From: Ruminococcus sp. UBA3665
Lineage (GTDB): Bacteria; Bacillota; Clostridia; Oscillospirales; Ruminococcaceae
NCBI GenBank assembly: GCA_002373165.1
Contig: DFJS01000013.1
Location: 1-13,991, forward strand
Direction: 5' to 3'
Length of the DNA: 13,991 nucleotides
In this document: piece after piece, positions 1 to 5,872 of the stretch
How the letters are laid out: each line of letters opens with the position of its first letter
Numbering within the stretch: the stretch's first letter is position 1
Translations under genes and position numbers: made by a program
The notes under the pieces: generated by a model
Seen by the model: only the letters and a program-made list of their open reading frames with translations
What the model was told of the DNA's origin: nothing
Databases searched by the model: none

Positions 1-576
1 TCTTTTCTCATCGAACTCACGTTTCGGAGGTTCGGGAGGGGGAGGAGGTGTGCTTTCCGGTTTGGCCTCTTCGCCGCCGTAAGCGCGGAGCAGATCGCCA
101 AGACCGCCGTTGAATCCCCGTGCAATGACGGAGAACCGCCAGCCGGTTTTCTGATAAATTTCGACAGAGATAATCGCTTTTTCCTGCTGGAAATCTTTTC
201 CGGAAAGCTGTAAAGTCAGCGGTTCGCGGCCGTTCTGCCGGATGACAAGCGTATGCCCGGAAATCTGCCCCATTGTACCGCTGCCGTCGATACTGACAGT
301 AAACACCAGTTTCTGCACCGCTGCCGGAAGCCGCTGCAATGCCGCCAGAAACCGGATGCCGTTTTCCTCTGTCTGACAGGTGATTTCTCCGCCCGGCGAG
401 CGTGTCTGATTATAGAAAATCATATATCTGTCATCAGAAAGCTGATCGGCAGCATCCACGCCGAAACAGCAGTAGTCATAAACCGCGCTTCCGGCAGTCT
501 GCATAGAAATTTCCAGCGGAAGGGACAGGTCAAAATATTGTGACAGCTGTCCGCGCATTCCTCTTTGAAGATTCAT
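1..576 (-). CDS. TerD-family stress protein, N-terminal part (3' end off window)
   Basis: The first 192 codons of a TerD-domain protein are read on the minus strand from ATG at 576-574; the frame is still open at base 1. TerD proteins are cytoplasmic, bind calcium in studied members, and belong to tellurite/chemical stress (Ter) systems whose biochemical role is unsettled. Family signs are an acidic pair at D48-D49 followed by YMIFYNQ and SPGG, a core segment with VSIDGSG, and the closing FNGGLGDLLRAYGG near residues 155-168. After about residue 168 the chain becomes a proline-rich linker with a run of six prolines, then charged residues, so another domain or a tail probably follows outside the window. 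An AAAGGAAG ribosome site lies about 9 bases before the ATG. The gene diverges from the SseB-family gene and has its own promoter. Family assignment is firm; function and full length are not. Confidence 0.88.
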   Translation of the reverse strand, partial: MNLQRGMRGQLSQYFDLSLPLEISMQTAGSAVYDYCCFGVDAADQLSDDRYMIFYNQTRSPGGEITCQTEENGIRFLAALQRLPAAVQKLVFTVSIDGSGTMGQISGHTLVIRQNGREPLTLQLSGKDFQQEKAIISVEIYQKTGWRFSVIARGFNGGLGDLLRAYGGEEAKPESTPPPPPEPPKREFDEKR

Positions 577-619
577 GAATAAAAACTTCCTTTCTGCATC
601 ATTTTTTACTTGCAGTTAA

Positions 620-648
620 ATTATATAATAATATCACACAAAAGTCAA
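620..648 (-). promoter_or_regulatory. sigma-A promoter of the TerD-family gene
   Basis: Read on the minus strand, TTGACT (648-643) and TATAAT (625-620) are separated by exactly 17 bases. This places the transcription start near 612, about 35 bases before the TerD-family ATG. The surroundings are AT-rich. No clear operator is seen; a GAATATTC palindrome lies upstream at 670-677, too short to assign. Confidence 0.8.
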
Positions 649-721
649 TATATTTCATGCGATTTTACAGAATATTCAGAATTTATTCACACAGAAACCT
701 TGGTTTTTTCTTGATAAACTA

Positions 722-750
722 TTGACGTACCTGACAGAATATGTTATAAT
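722..750 (+). promoter_or_regulatory. sigma-A promoter of the SseB-family gene
   Basis: TTGACG (722-727) and TATAAT (745-750) are 17 bases apart, with a TGT extension just before the -10 box. The start of transcription is expected near 757. It lies back to back with the TerD promoter; the two -35 boxes are 73 bases apart, so a shared regulator between them is possible but none is recognisable. Confidence 0.85.
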
Positions 751-763
751 TTATAATAATAAA

Positions 764-777
764 CTGCATAGATGCAG
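764..777 (+). repeat. perfect inverted repeat in the SseB 5' leader
   Basis: CTGCAT-AG-ATGCAG is a perfect 6-bp inverted repeat with a 2-base centre, a few bases after the predicted transcription start and about 12 bases before the ribosome binding site. The position suits a small repressor operator or a short leader hairpin; the sequence alone does not say which. Confidence 0.5.
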
Positions 778-788
778 GATAAAAAACC

Positions 789-794
789 GGAGGG
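789..794 (+). promoter_or_regulatory. ribosome binding site fixing the SseB-family start
   Basis: GGAGGG ends 8 bases before ATG at 803. This decides the start: the in-frame TTG further upstream at 722 is itself the -35 box of the promoter and cannot be translated from this transcript. Confidence 0.85.
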
Positions 795-802
795 TAAATG
801 TT

Positions 803-2110
803 ATGACAACCATACAGGAACTGACTGCACAGCTCAGTCAGACAGAAGAAATTGAAAAAAGAAAAGAATTAGCACAGCAGATTATCGATCTGTTCCGGAA
901 ACAGGAAACAATCTGGGCAGCATTCTGCCCGGCTACCAAGCATTATTTTCTGGCACAGGAAGAAAATCAGATTACGGCATATCTGTTTTCAACAGAACAG
1001 GCCTGCCTTGATTTTAAAGAACAAATGCGCAAGCGGCATATCATGCTGGAAGTGCTCAAAAACGAAGCCGAACACAGAATGTTTCTGTTTGCCGAGCTGT
1101 TCCGCTGCGGCGTAATGCAAATTGTGCTGGACAGTGCCGAAAATTATTTCGCCATTCCGCTGCCGATGCTTATGCCTATTCCCGATTACAGCAAGATGCC
1201 GCTGGTGCATCGTCCCGTGCTGAATCCTACTGTCACAGGAAAGCTCCTGCTGCTGATGCAGGATATGCGCTGGGGCAGAGCTGACGGCAATACAGAACTG
1301 GATGCACTCCAGGAAATTTATCATTCGCCTTTTCTGCATCCGTTCCGTCAGGCAACAGAAACCGACCCCGAAGCTCCCGGCATTTATCAGATGCCCGACG
1401 GCGGCAGTCTGTTTATGGTATTCACAGATCTGCACAGCCTTAAAGCTGCCAATCCGACTGACTACCCGGCCGCCAGAATTGTCCGCTTTGCTGATATGCA
1501 CCGGCTTTTGACAGAAAATCCCGATAAAACAGGCATTATCATCAACCCCGGAAGCGGTGCGCCGATGCTGCTGGATCTTCAGCTGCTGGAACTGACCCAG
1601 AAAGCTGCCGAAGGCGATCTGTCCGAAGTCACAGTCAGAAGCATGAACGCCGACAGTGGTAAAATTATCGTCACCAAGCCGGAAATGCCCAATCAGGATT
1701 TGATGAATCATATTACGGAATATATTCAGGATAAAGATGTCATCAACAGAGTATGGCTGAGAACTATCCGCAAAGAAGAAGAAATCCGGCCGCATTATCT
1801 GATTATCATCGACTGGAAGCCCGGCATCGAGAAAGAACAGCGCAAGGCCATCCGGAACGAAATTTCCGATGCCGCACTGCCTTTTGCCAGAGGCCTGCAT
1901 CTGGAGTATGTTTCTTATCATAACGAAAACGGAAAAAACTGGACAGGCAGTTCCGAACCGTTCTATGATGTGACTCCTGCACAGGAAGCTCCTGCGCCGG
2001 AAGTCAAGCAGGAAGAAACTCCTGTTCAGGAACAGCCCCCCCAGGAACAGCCTAAAAAAGAACAGCCTAAGAAAAAAGGCTTTTTCAGTGCGCTGTTCGG
2101 CAAAAAATAA
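803..2110 (+). CDS. SseB-family protein with duplicated N-module and Pro/Gln/Lys tail
   Basis: A 435-residue cytoplasmic protein with no signal peptide or membrane segment. Residues about 185-285 match the SseB N-terminal domain, including FTD at 207-209 and a glycine-rich GIIINPGSG segment with N248-P249. Residues about 315-390 match the SseB C-terminal domain, starting at VWLRTIRK (V317). Residues about 25-130 resemble a degenerate further copy of the N-domain (WAAF..., an LFSTEQA segment, FRCGVMQI), which would explain the length; E. coli SseB is near 258 residues. From residue 391 a low-complexity EQP/KKEQP tail ends in a basic-aromatic motif, KKKGFFSALFGKK. E. coli SseB was named for a serine-sensitivity phenotype and its biochemistry is unclear. 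The gene is monocistronic between its own promoter and a hairpin terminator, divergent from the TerD gene. A run of seven Cs at 2036-2042 lies inside the tail. Confidence 0.8.
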   Translation: MTTIQELTAQLSQTEEIEKRKELAQQIIDLFRKQETIWAAFCPATKHYFLAQEENQITAYLFSTEQACLDFKEQMRKRHIMLEVLKNEAEHRMFLFAELFRCGVMQIVLDSAENYFAIPLPMLMPIPDYSKMPLVHRPVLNPTVTGKLLLLMQDMRWGRADGNTELDALQEIYHSPFLHPFRQATETDPEAPGIYQMPDGGSLFMVFTDLHSLKAANPTDYPAARIVRFADMHRLLTENPDKTGIIINPGSGAPMLLDLQLLELTQKAAEGDLSEVTVRSMNADSGKIIVTKPEMPNQDLMNHITEYIQDKDVINRVWLRTIRKEEEIRPHYLIIIDWKPGIEKEQRKAIRNEISDAALPFARGLHLEYVSYHNENGKNWTGSSEPFYDVTPAQEAPAPEVKQEETPVQEQPPQEQPKKEQPKKKGFFSALFGKK

Positions 2111-2118
2111 AAACTGTT

Positions 2119-2156
2119 TTCCGGACGGGCAGAAACTGTCAGTCCGGAATGTTTTA
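2119..2156 (+). terminator. hairpin terminator after the SseB-family gene
   Basis: TTCCGGAC (2119-2126) pairs with GTCCGGAA (2142-2149), and the loop can pair further (GGCAG with CTGTC around AAA). TGTTTTA follows. It begins 8 bases after the stop codon. The T tract is interrupted, so termination may be incomplete, but the stem is strong. Confidence 0.7.
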
Positions 2157-2195
2157 TCTATAAAATAAAATTTTTATTAATTTTTCAAAAAAGTA

Positions 2196-2224
2196 TTGAC
2201 AAGTCCGTTGGAATATGCTATAAT
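2196..2224 (+). promoter_or_regulatory. sigma-A promoter of the metal ATPase gene
   Basis: A consensus TTGACA (2196-2201) and consensus TATAAT (2219-2224) have a 17-base spacer, and TGC precedes the -10 box. Such a near-perfect promoter should be strong and therefore needs repression; the operator-like repeat starts directly after the -10 box. Confidence 0.9.
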
Positions 2225-2256
2225 ATATTTGAACAATTATTCAAGTGTTCAAATAT
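2225..2256 (+). promoter_or_regulatory. ArsR/SmtB-type operator over the transcription start
   Basis: ATATTTGAACA (2225-2235) and TGTTCAAATAT (2246-2256) form a perfect 11-bp inverted repeat around a 10-base centre. Inside it, TTGAACAATTATTCAA (2229-2244) is itself a near-palindrome, broken at only one symmetric pair. The TGAACA...TTCA pattern covering the start site is typical of operators for ArsR/SmtB-family metal sensors (SmtB, CzrA, CadC), which leave DNA when they bind Zn or Cd. Two overlapping symmetric sites may allow two dimers. No such regulator gene is in the window. That this is an operator is inferred from pattern and position. Confidence 0.75.
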
Positions 2257-2280
2257 TCTTGATTTTTCAGGAGGGGTTTT

Positions 2281-4728
2281 ATGAGAGTGATCTATCGCGT
2301 GGAACATCTGCATTGTCCCCGCTGTGCTGTAAATATTGAAGAACGTCTCCGGAAACTGACCCAGGTGGAAGCAGCCAGTCTCGTATTTTCATCCAGTCAG
2401 CTGCATCTGACTGTTACGGATACAGATCATCTGCTGGAACAGGTGCAGTCTGCCGCCCGTGAAGTGGATGAGGGTGTGCTGTTTCTGGATAAAGAACATG
2501 CTGGTCATCATCATGCACGGGATTACGCCCGCGAAATGAAAAAATTCCAGTGTAATGACCCGAACTGCCGCTGCTGTGACTATCTGCCCCGGACAGAAGA
2601 AGTTCCGGAGGAAAAACCTGTTCCGCAGGATAGTGTAAAACTTGTCTACGATGTTGAAAATATCGACTGCGCCGCCTGTGCCGCCAAAATCGAAGATGCC
2701 GTCCGGAAACTCGACGGCGTGGAATCTGCCGCACTCTCCTACGCGACAGGACAGCTGCATCTGTATGTCAGCAAAAATACCGATTCTCACGAACTGCTGA
2801 AACAAATCCGTTCGGCTGCAAGTCAGATTACAGAGGGCGTTGTCTGGAAAAAACATGTCACTCCCAAAGCCGCCCAGACACAGAATGCTTCCGGTTTTAC
2901 CGAGGCCGTGCCGCTGATGATCGGAGCTGTGATTTTCCTGATCGGTCTGATTTTGCAAAGAACAAATGCTCTGCTTTCGGATATTTTTCTGTTTTCGGCT
3001 TATCTGCTGATGGGGTGGGAAGTGCTGTTCCATGCGCTGAAAAGTATCTGCAAAGGCCAGATGTTTGACGAGAATTTCCTGATGAGTATTGCTACAATCG
3101 GAGCTATGTGTGTCGGTTCCTGGGAAGAGGCCGCCGGTGTCATGCTGTTCTATCGGGTCGGGGAACTGTTTGAACATATCGCTGTCGAACGAAGCCGCCG
3201 TTCTGTCATGCAGGCAATTGACATGCGTCCGGAAACAGTACAGAAAATTTTCGGTATTGCCGATGTCAAAACCGTTCCGGCGGAACAGGTGAAAAAAGGC
3301 GATCTTCTGCTTGTCCGCGCCGGAGACAGAATTCCCGTGGACGGCATCGTCCGCAGAGGGGAAAGTTCGCTGGATACATCCGCCATGACCGGAGAGCCTG
3401 TTCCTGTCTCGGTCAGAGCCGGAAGCAAAGTGATGTCCGGCTGTATCAATCTGAACGGCGTTCTGGAAGTAGAAGCCTCTGCCGGACTGAAAGATTCTAT
3501 GATTACCCGGATTCTGGACAGCGTGGAAAATGCCGCCGCCGGAAAGCCGAAAATTGACAGGTTTATTACAAGATTTTCCAGAATCTATACACCTGCCGTC
3601 GTGGCCGTGGCCGTGCTGACTGCTGTGATTCCGTCGCTTGTCACTGGAAACTGGTCACACTGGATTTATACAGCATTGAATTTCCTGATGATCAGCTGTC
3701 CGTGTGCACTGGTGCTGAGTGTGCCGCTGGCTTTCTTTTCCGGCATCGGAGCAGGATCAGCAAAGGGAATTTTATTCAAAGACGGCGTTTCGCTGGAAGC
3801 TCTTGAAAAAATCAAGGCCGCTGTCATGGATAAGACAGGAACACTCACAAAAGGCGTTTTCACAGTCACAGAGGCCGAAACGGTAGACTGCAAAACAGAA
3901 GAATTATTCCAGCTGTGTGCCGCCTGTGAGAGCTATTCGTCTCATCCTGTTGCTAAGAGCATTCTTGCCTATATGCAGGAACAGGGCATTGAATACGAAC
4001 CTGCCCAGACCGTGCGCGAACTGGCCGGAAGAGGCATCATCGGCCAGGCAAACGGAATGCAGGTTGCCTGCGGCAATGAAAAACTCATGGAAGAACTGGG
4101 AGTTTCCTGCCCGGAATACAGCTCTGCCGGAACATGTATCTATGTTGCTGTAAATCAGGCCTATTACGGCAGACTGGTGCTCTCTGACGTGCCGAAGGAA
4201 CACGCCGCCGAAACAGTGCAGAAACTCAATCAGCAGGGGATTTATACCGTCATGCTGACAGGAGACAGCTCCGAACATGCACAGAATATCGCCGGACAGC
4301 TTCAGATTCAGGAAGTCCATACAGGACTGCTTCCTACGGAAAAGCCGGAATATCTGAAGCAAATCCGGGAACAGAAAGGTGCTGTGCTGTTTGTCGGCGA
4401 CGGCATCAACGATGCACCTGTGCTGTCCGGGGCAGATGTGGGAATCGCAATGGGGAGCGGCGCGGATGCCGCAGTAGAATCCGCCGATGTGGTATTGCTC
4501 CGGTCAGACCCGGCCTGCATCCTGACGGCATTGGAAATCGCCCGGCGAGTGAATGCTACAGCAAGAATCTGCATTGTACTGGCACTGGCGGTCAAATTCG
4601 TGATTATGCTGCTGGGCTTCTGCGGATTTGCCAATATGTGGCTTTCTGTTTTTGCCGATACAGGCGTGACGATTCTGTGTGTACTGCTGGTATTATTCCG
4701 GGTTCATTTTTACTATCGGAAGAAATAA
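2281..4728 (+). CDS. cadA: P1B-2-type heavy-metal (Zn/Cd/Pb) exporting P-type ATPase
   Basis: An 815-residue inner-membrane pump that uses ATP to export soft divalent metals. In order: a first metal-binding domain with CPRC (C12, C15); a His-rich stretch (H73, H76-H78) and a Cys cluster (C91, C96, C98, C99); a second metal-binding domain with CAAC (C130, C133); membrane segments near 209-225, 230-252, 265-300; the actuator TGE (T370-E372); membrane segments near 438-490 holding CPC (C473-C475); the phosphorylated D517 in DKTGT; the HP motif (H555-P556); the hinge GDGIND (706-711); and a last membrane pair with K772 and D793 in ADTG. CPC with this Lys and Asp defines the Zn/Cd/Pb subgroup, as in ZntA and CadA, and argues against copper. 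Exact metal preference cannot be read. AGGAGGGG lies just before the ATG. The gene is single, with its own promoter, operator and terminator. The symbol follows Firmicute usage. Confidence 0.93.
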   Translation: MRVIYRVEHLHCPRCAVNIEERLRKLTQVEAASLVFSSSQLHLTVTDTDHLLEQVQSAAREVDEGVLFLDKEHAGHHHARDYAREMKKFQCNDPNCRCCDYLPRTEEVPEEKPVPQDSVKLVYDVENIDCAACAAKIEDAVRKLDGVESAALSYATGQLHLYVSKNTDSHELLKQIRSAASQITEGVVWKKHVTPKAAQTQNASGFTEAVPLMIGAVIFLIGLILQRTNALLSDIFLFSAYLLMGWEVLFHALKSICKGQMFDENFLMSIATIGAMCVGSWEEAAGVMLFYRVGELFEHIAVERSRRSVMQAIDMRPETVQKIFGIADVKTVPAEQVKKGDLLLVRAGDRIPVDGIVRRGESSLDTSAMTGEPVPVSVRAGSKVMSGCINLNGVLEVEASAGLKDSMITRILDSVENAAAGKPKIDRFITRFSRIYTPAVVAVAVLTAVIPSLVTGNWSHWIYTALNFLMISCPCALVLSVPLAFFSGIGAGSAKGILFKDGVSLEALEKIKAAVMDKTGTLTKGVFTVTEAETVDCKTEELFQLCAACESYSSHPVAKSILAYMQEQGIEYEPAQTVRELAGRGIIGQANGMQVACGNEKLMEELGVSCPEYSSAGTCIYVAVNQAYYGRLVLSDVPKEHAAETVQKLNQQGIYTVMLTGDSSEHAQNIAGQLQIQEVHTGLLPTEKPEYLKQIREQKGAVLFVGDGINDAPVLSGADVGIAMGSGADAAVESADVVLLRSDPACILTALEIARRVNATARICIVLALAVKFVIMLLGFCGFANMWLSVFADTGVTILCVLLVLFRVHFYYRKK

Positions 4729-4731
4729 ATT

Positions 4732-4759
4732 GCAAAACCCGGCTTATGCCGGGTTTTGC
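4732..4759. terminator. bidirectional rho-independent terminator
   Basis: GCAAAACCCGGC (4732-4743) and GCCGGGTTTTGC (4748-4759) form a perfect 12-bp stem with a TTAT loop. GC-rich near the loop, with A and T runs at the base, it works on both strands; TGGATTTTT follows on the plus strand. It starts 3 bases after the ATPase stop and ends 7 bases before the end of the convergent kinase gene, so it should end both transcripts. Confidence 0.93.
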
Positions 4760-4766
4760 TGGATTT

Positions 4767-5609
4767 TTATTCTTCTATCGCGCGGATCAGTGACGGAATC
4801 ATCGGTTCAAACCGGACTCCGTACCAGTGGGAAGGATCATCAATAGTATTTTCCAGACAGGCTACGACAAAATTCGCCGCAATTTTACATGCCTGATAAA
4901 TATTTTTGCCGTGCAGACAGGCTCCGATAAAGGCCGAAGCATAGACATCGCCTGTTCCGTGACTGCCGTGAGGCAGTTTTTTGTGCTGGTAATACTGCAT
5001 ATTTCCTCTGTCAGAGACAACAACGCCTGTATAGCCGGGAGCATAGCTGATTCCGGTCAGAATTACAATCTGTACGCCGGCGGTATGCAGTTTGTCTACC
5101 AGTTTGCTGATAAAATTCTGATTATATGTTTCCGGATAAGGCGTATCGGTCAGCAGACAGGCTTCTGTCAGATTCGGAAGAATGGCATCGGCACTGGAAC
5201 AGAGAGTTTTCATCGCCTCGGCATACTGCATGTCAAATGCCGGGTATAATTTTCCGTTATCAGCCATAGCCGGGTCAAAAAAGAACAGCGAATGAGACTT
5301 GCTGTGTGCTTTGATGATATCGGCCGTTATATGGATTAATTTTTCACTGCCAAGATATCCTGTATAGAAGGCATCGAACAGGAATTCTTCATCCTGATTT
5401 TTCCAGCACCGGGAAATAACCGGAAGTTCGTCAGTCAGGTCATGGCAGGTAAAGTCGGAAAATGCTGTATGATTGGATAATACCGCTGTCGGCAGGGCAC
5501 AGGTTTCCACGCCGCAGGCGGAGAGAATCGGCAGAGCGACTGTCATGGAACATTGTCCTACGCAGGAGATGTCCTGAATTGTCAGCAGTTTAGGAAATGA
5601 TTTTATCAT
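4767..5609 (-). CDS. pyridoxal/pyridoxamine kinase (PdxY/PdxK type)
   Basis: A 280-residue cytoplasmic enzyme of the ribokinase superfamily that phosphorylates B6 vitamers to the 5'-phosphate, in the salvage route to pyridoxal phosphate. The N-terminus carries the family pattern (SCVGQCSMTVALPILSACG, then TAVLSNHT near residues 41-48). FDPAMADNGKLY follows in the middle, then LPNLTEA, the variant of the family's PNxxE metal-binding segment. HGTGD near the C-terminus has D221 as catalytic base after the anion-hole glycines. Length is normal. AAGGAG (5625-5620 on the minus strand) lies 10 bases before the ATG. The gene is alone, between its promoter and the shared bidirectional terminator. Homologues in clostridia are usually annotated pyridoxamine kinase; a related kinase of the superfamily (such as a hydroxymethylpyrimidine kinase) is less likely because the FDPAMAD and SNHT segments fit pyridoxal kinases. 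Confidence 0.9.
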   Translation of the reverse strand: MIKSFPKLLTIQDISCVGQCSMTVALPILSACGVETCALPTAVLSNHTAFSDFTCHDLTDELPVISRCWKNQDEEFLFDAFYTGYLGSEKLIHITADIIKAHSKSHSLFFFDPAMADNGKLYPAFDMQYAEAMKTLCSSADAILPNLTEACLLTDTPYPETYNQNFISKLVDKLHTAGVQIVILTGISYAPGYTGVVVSDRGNMQYYQHKKLPHGSHGTGDVYASAFIGACLHGKNIYQACKIAANFVVACLENTIDDPSHWYGVRFEPMIPSLIRAIEE

Positions 5610-5634
5610 ATCTGATACACTCCTTATTGGGATA

Positions 5635-5655
5635 AAGAAGCTGTTTTCACTTCTT
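5635..5655 (-). repeat. inverted repeat in the kinase 5' leader
   Basis: AAGAAG (5635-5640) and CTTCTT (5650-5655) form a 6-bp inverted repeat around a 9-base loop, between the predicted transcription start near 5681 and the ribosome site. The transcript could form a weak hairpin. No known riboswitch pattern is recognised; chance is possible in such sequence. Confidence 0.3.
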
Positions 5656-5687
5656 CAGTATAATTGATTGAAATTGTACACAAAGAA

Positions 5688-5716
5688 ATGATAACATAAA
5701 TTTAAACAGAAGTCAA
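5688..5716 (-). promoter_or_regulatory. sigma-A promoter of the pyridoxal kinase gene
   Basis: On the minus strand TTGACT (5716-5711) and TATCAT (5693-5688) are 17 bases apart, with TGT extending the -10 box. Transcription should begin near 5681, leaving a leader of about 70 bases before the ATG at 5609. Confidence 0.8.
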
Positions 5717-5777
5717 GCGAAAAAAACGTGTTACTGCATATTTCACAAATAATCAGAATAAAAAATTAAAAAAATAA

Positions 5778-5806
5778 TTGACTTATACAAAAAAATATGC
5801 TATAAT
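5778..5806 (+). promoter_or_regulatory. sigma-A promoter of the SPFH gene and probable addBA operon
   Basis: TTGACT (5778-5783) and TATAAT (5801-5806) have a 17-base spacer, with TGC before the -10 box. Transcription should start near 5813, about 60 bases before the SPFH start codon. Because no terminator or convincing promoter is seen between the SPFH gene and addB, this is the only clear promoter in the window for addB and addA. Confidence 0.85.
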
Positions 5807-5824
5807 AAAAGATATCCTACAGAG

Positions 5825-5836
5825 ACAGAATTCTGT
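5825..5836 (+). repeat. perfect 12-bp palindrome in the SPFH leader
   Basis: ACAGAATTCTGT is perfectly self-complementary and lies about 12 bases after the predicted start. It is flanked by a second, looser complement: AGATATCC (5810-5817) against GGATCT (5839-5844). Together they could make an interrupted hairpin in the RNA or an operator on the DNA. The pattern does not match the LexA boxes of Bacillus/Clostridium type that I know. Confidence 0.5.
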
Positions 5837-5856
5837 ACGGATCTAATTCAAATCAG

Positions 5857-5864
5857 AAAGGAAA
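5857..5864 (+). promoter_or_regulatory. ribosome binding site of the SPFH gene
   Basis: AAAGGAAA ends 8 bases before ATG at 5873. The in-frame TTG at 5867 is too close to this site, so the ATG is preferred. Confidence 0.75.
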
Positions 5865-5872
5865 ATTTGTTT

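Noticed and set aside
722..802. Possible upstream TTG start for the SseB-family gene, adding 27 residues
   Set aside because: The TTG is the -35 box of the gene's own promoter, and a strong ribosome site stands before ATG 803.
989..1921. Long minus-strand open frame (310 codons) opposite the SseB gene
   Set aside because: No family resemblance and no ribosome site; the plus-strand frame has clear domains. It is a codon-bias shadow.
2196..2256. MerR-type (ZntR/CueR) control of the ATPase promoter
   Set aside because: MerR promoters have 19-20-base spacers with the palindrome inside; here the spacer is 17 and the repeat lies downstream of -10, fitting an ArsR-type repressor.
2389..3177. Minus-strand open frame opposite the metal ATPase
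   Set aside because: The plus strand codes for conserved ATPase domains; the reverse frame has low-complexity, unrecognisable content.
2281..4728. Copper ATPase (CopA) assignment
   Set aside because: The last membrane pair has K772 and D793 in ADTG, typical of Zn/Cd/Pb pumps, and lacks the Asn/Tyr/Met/Ser set of copper pumps.
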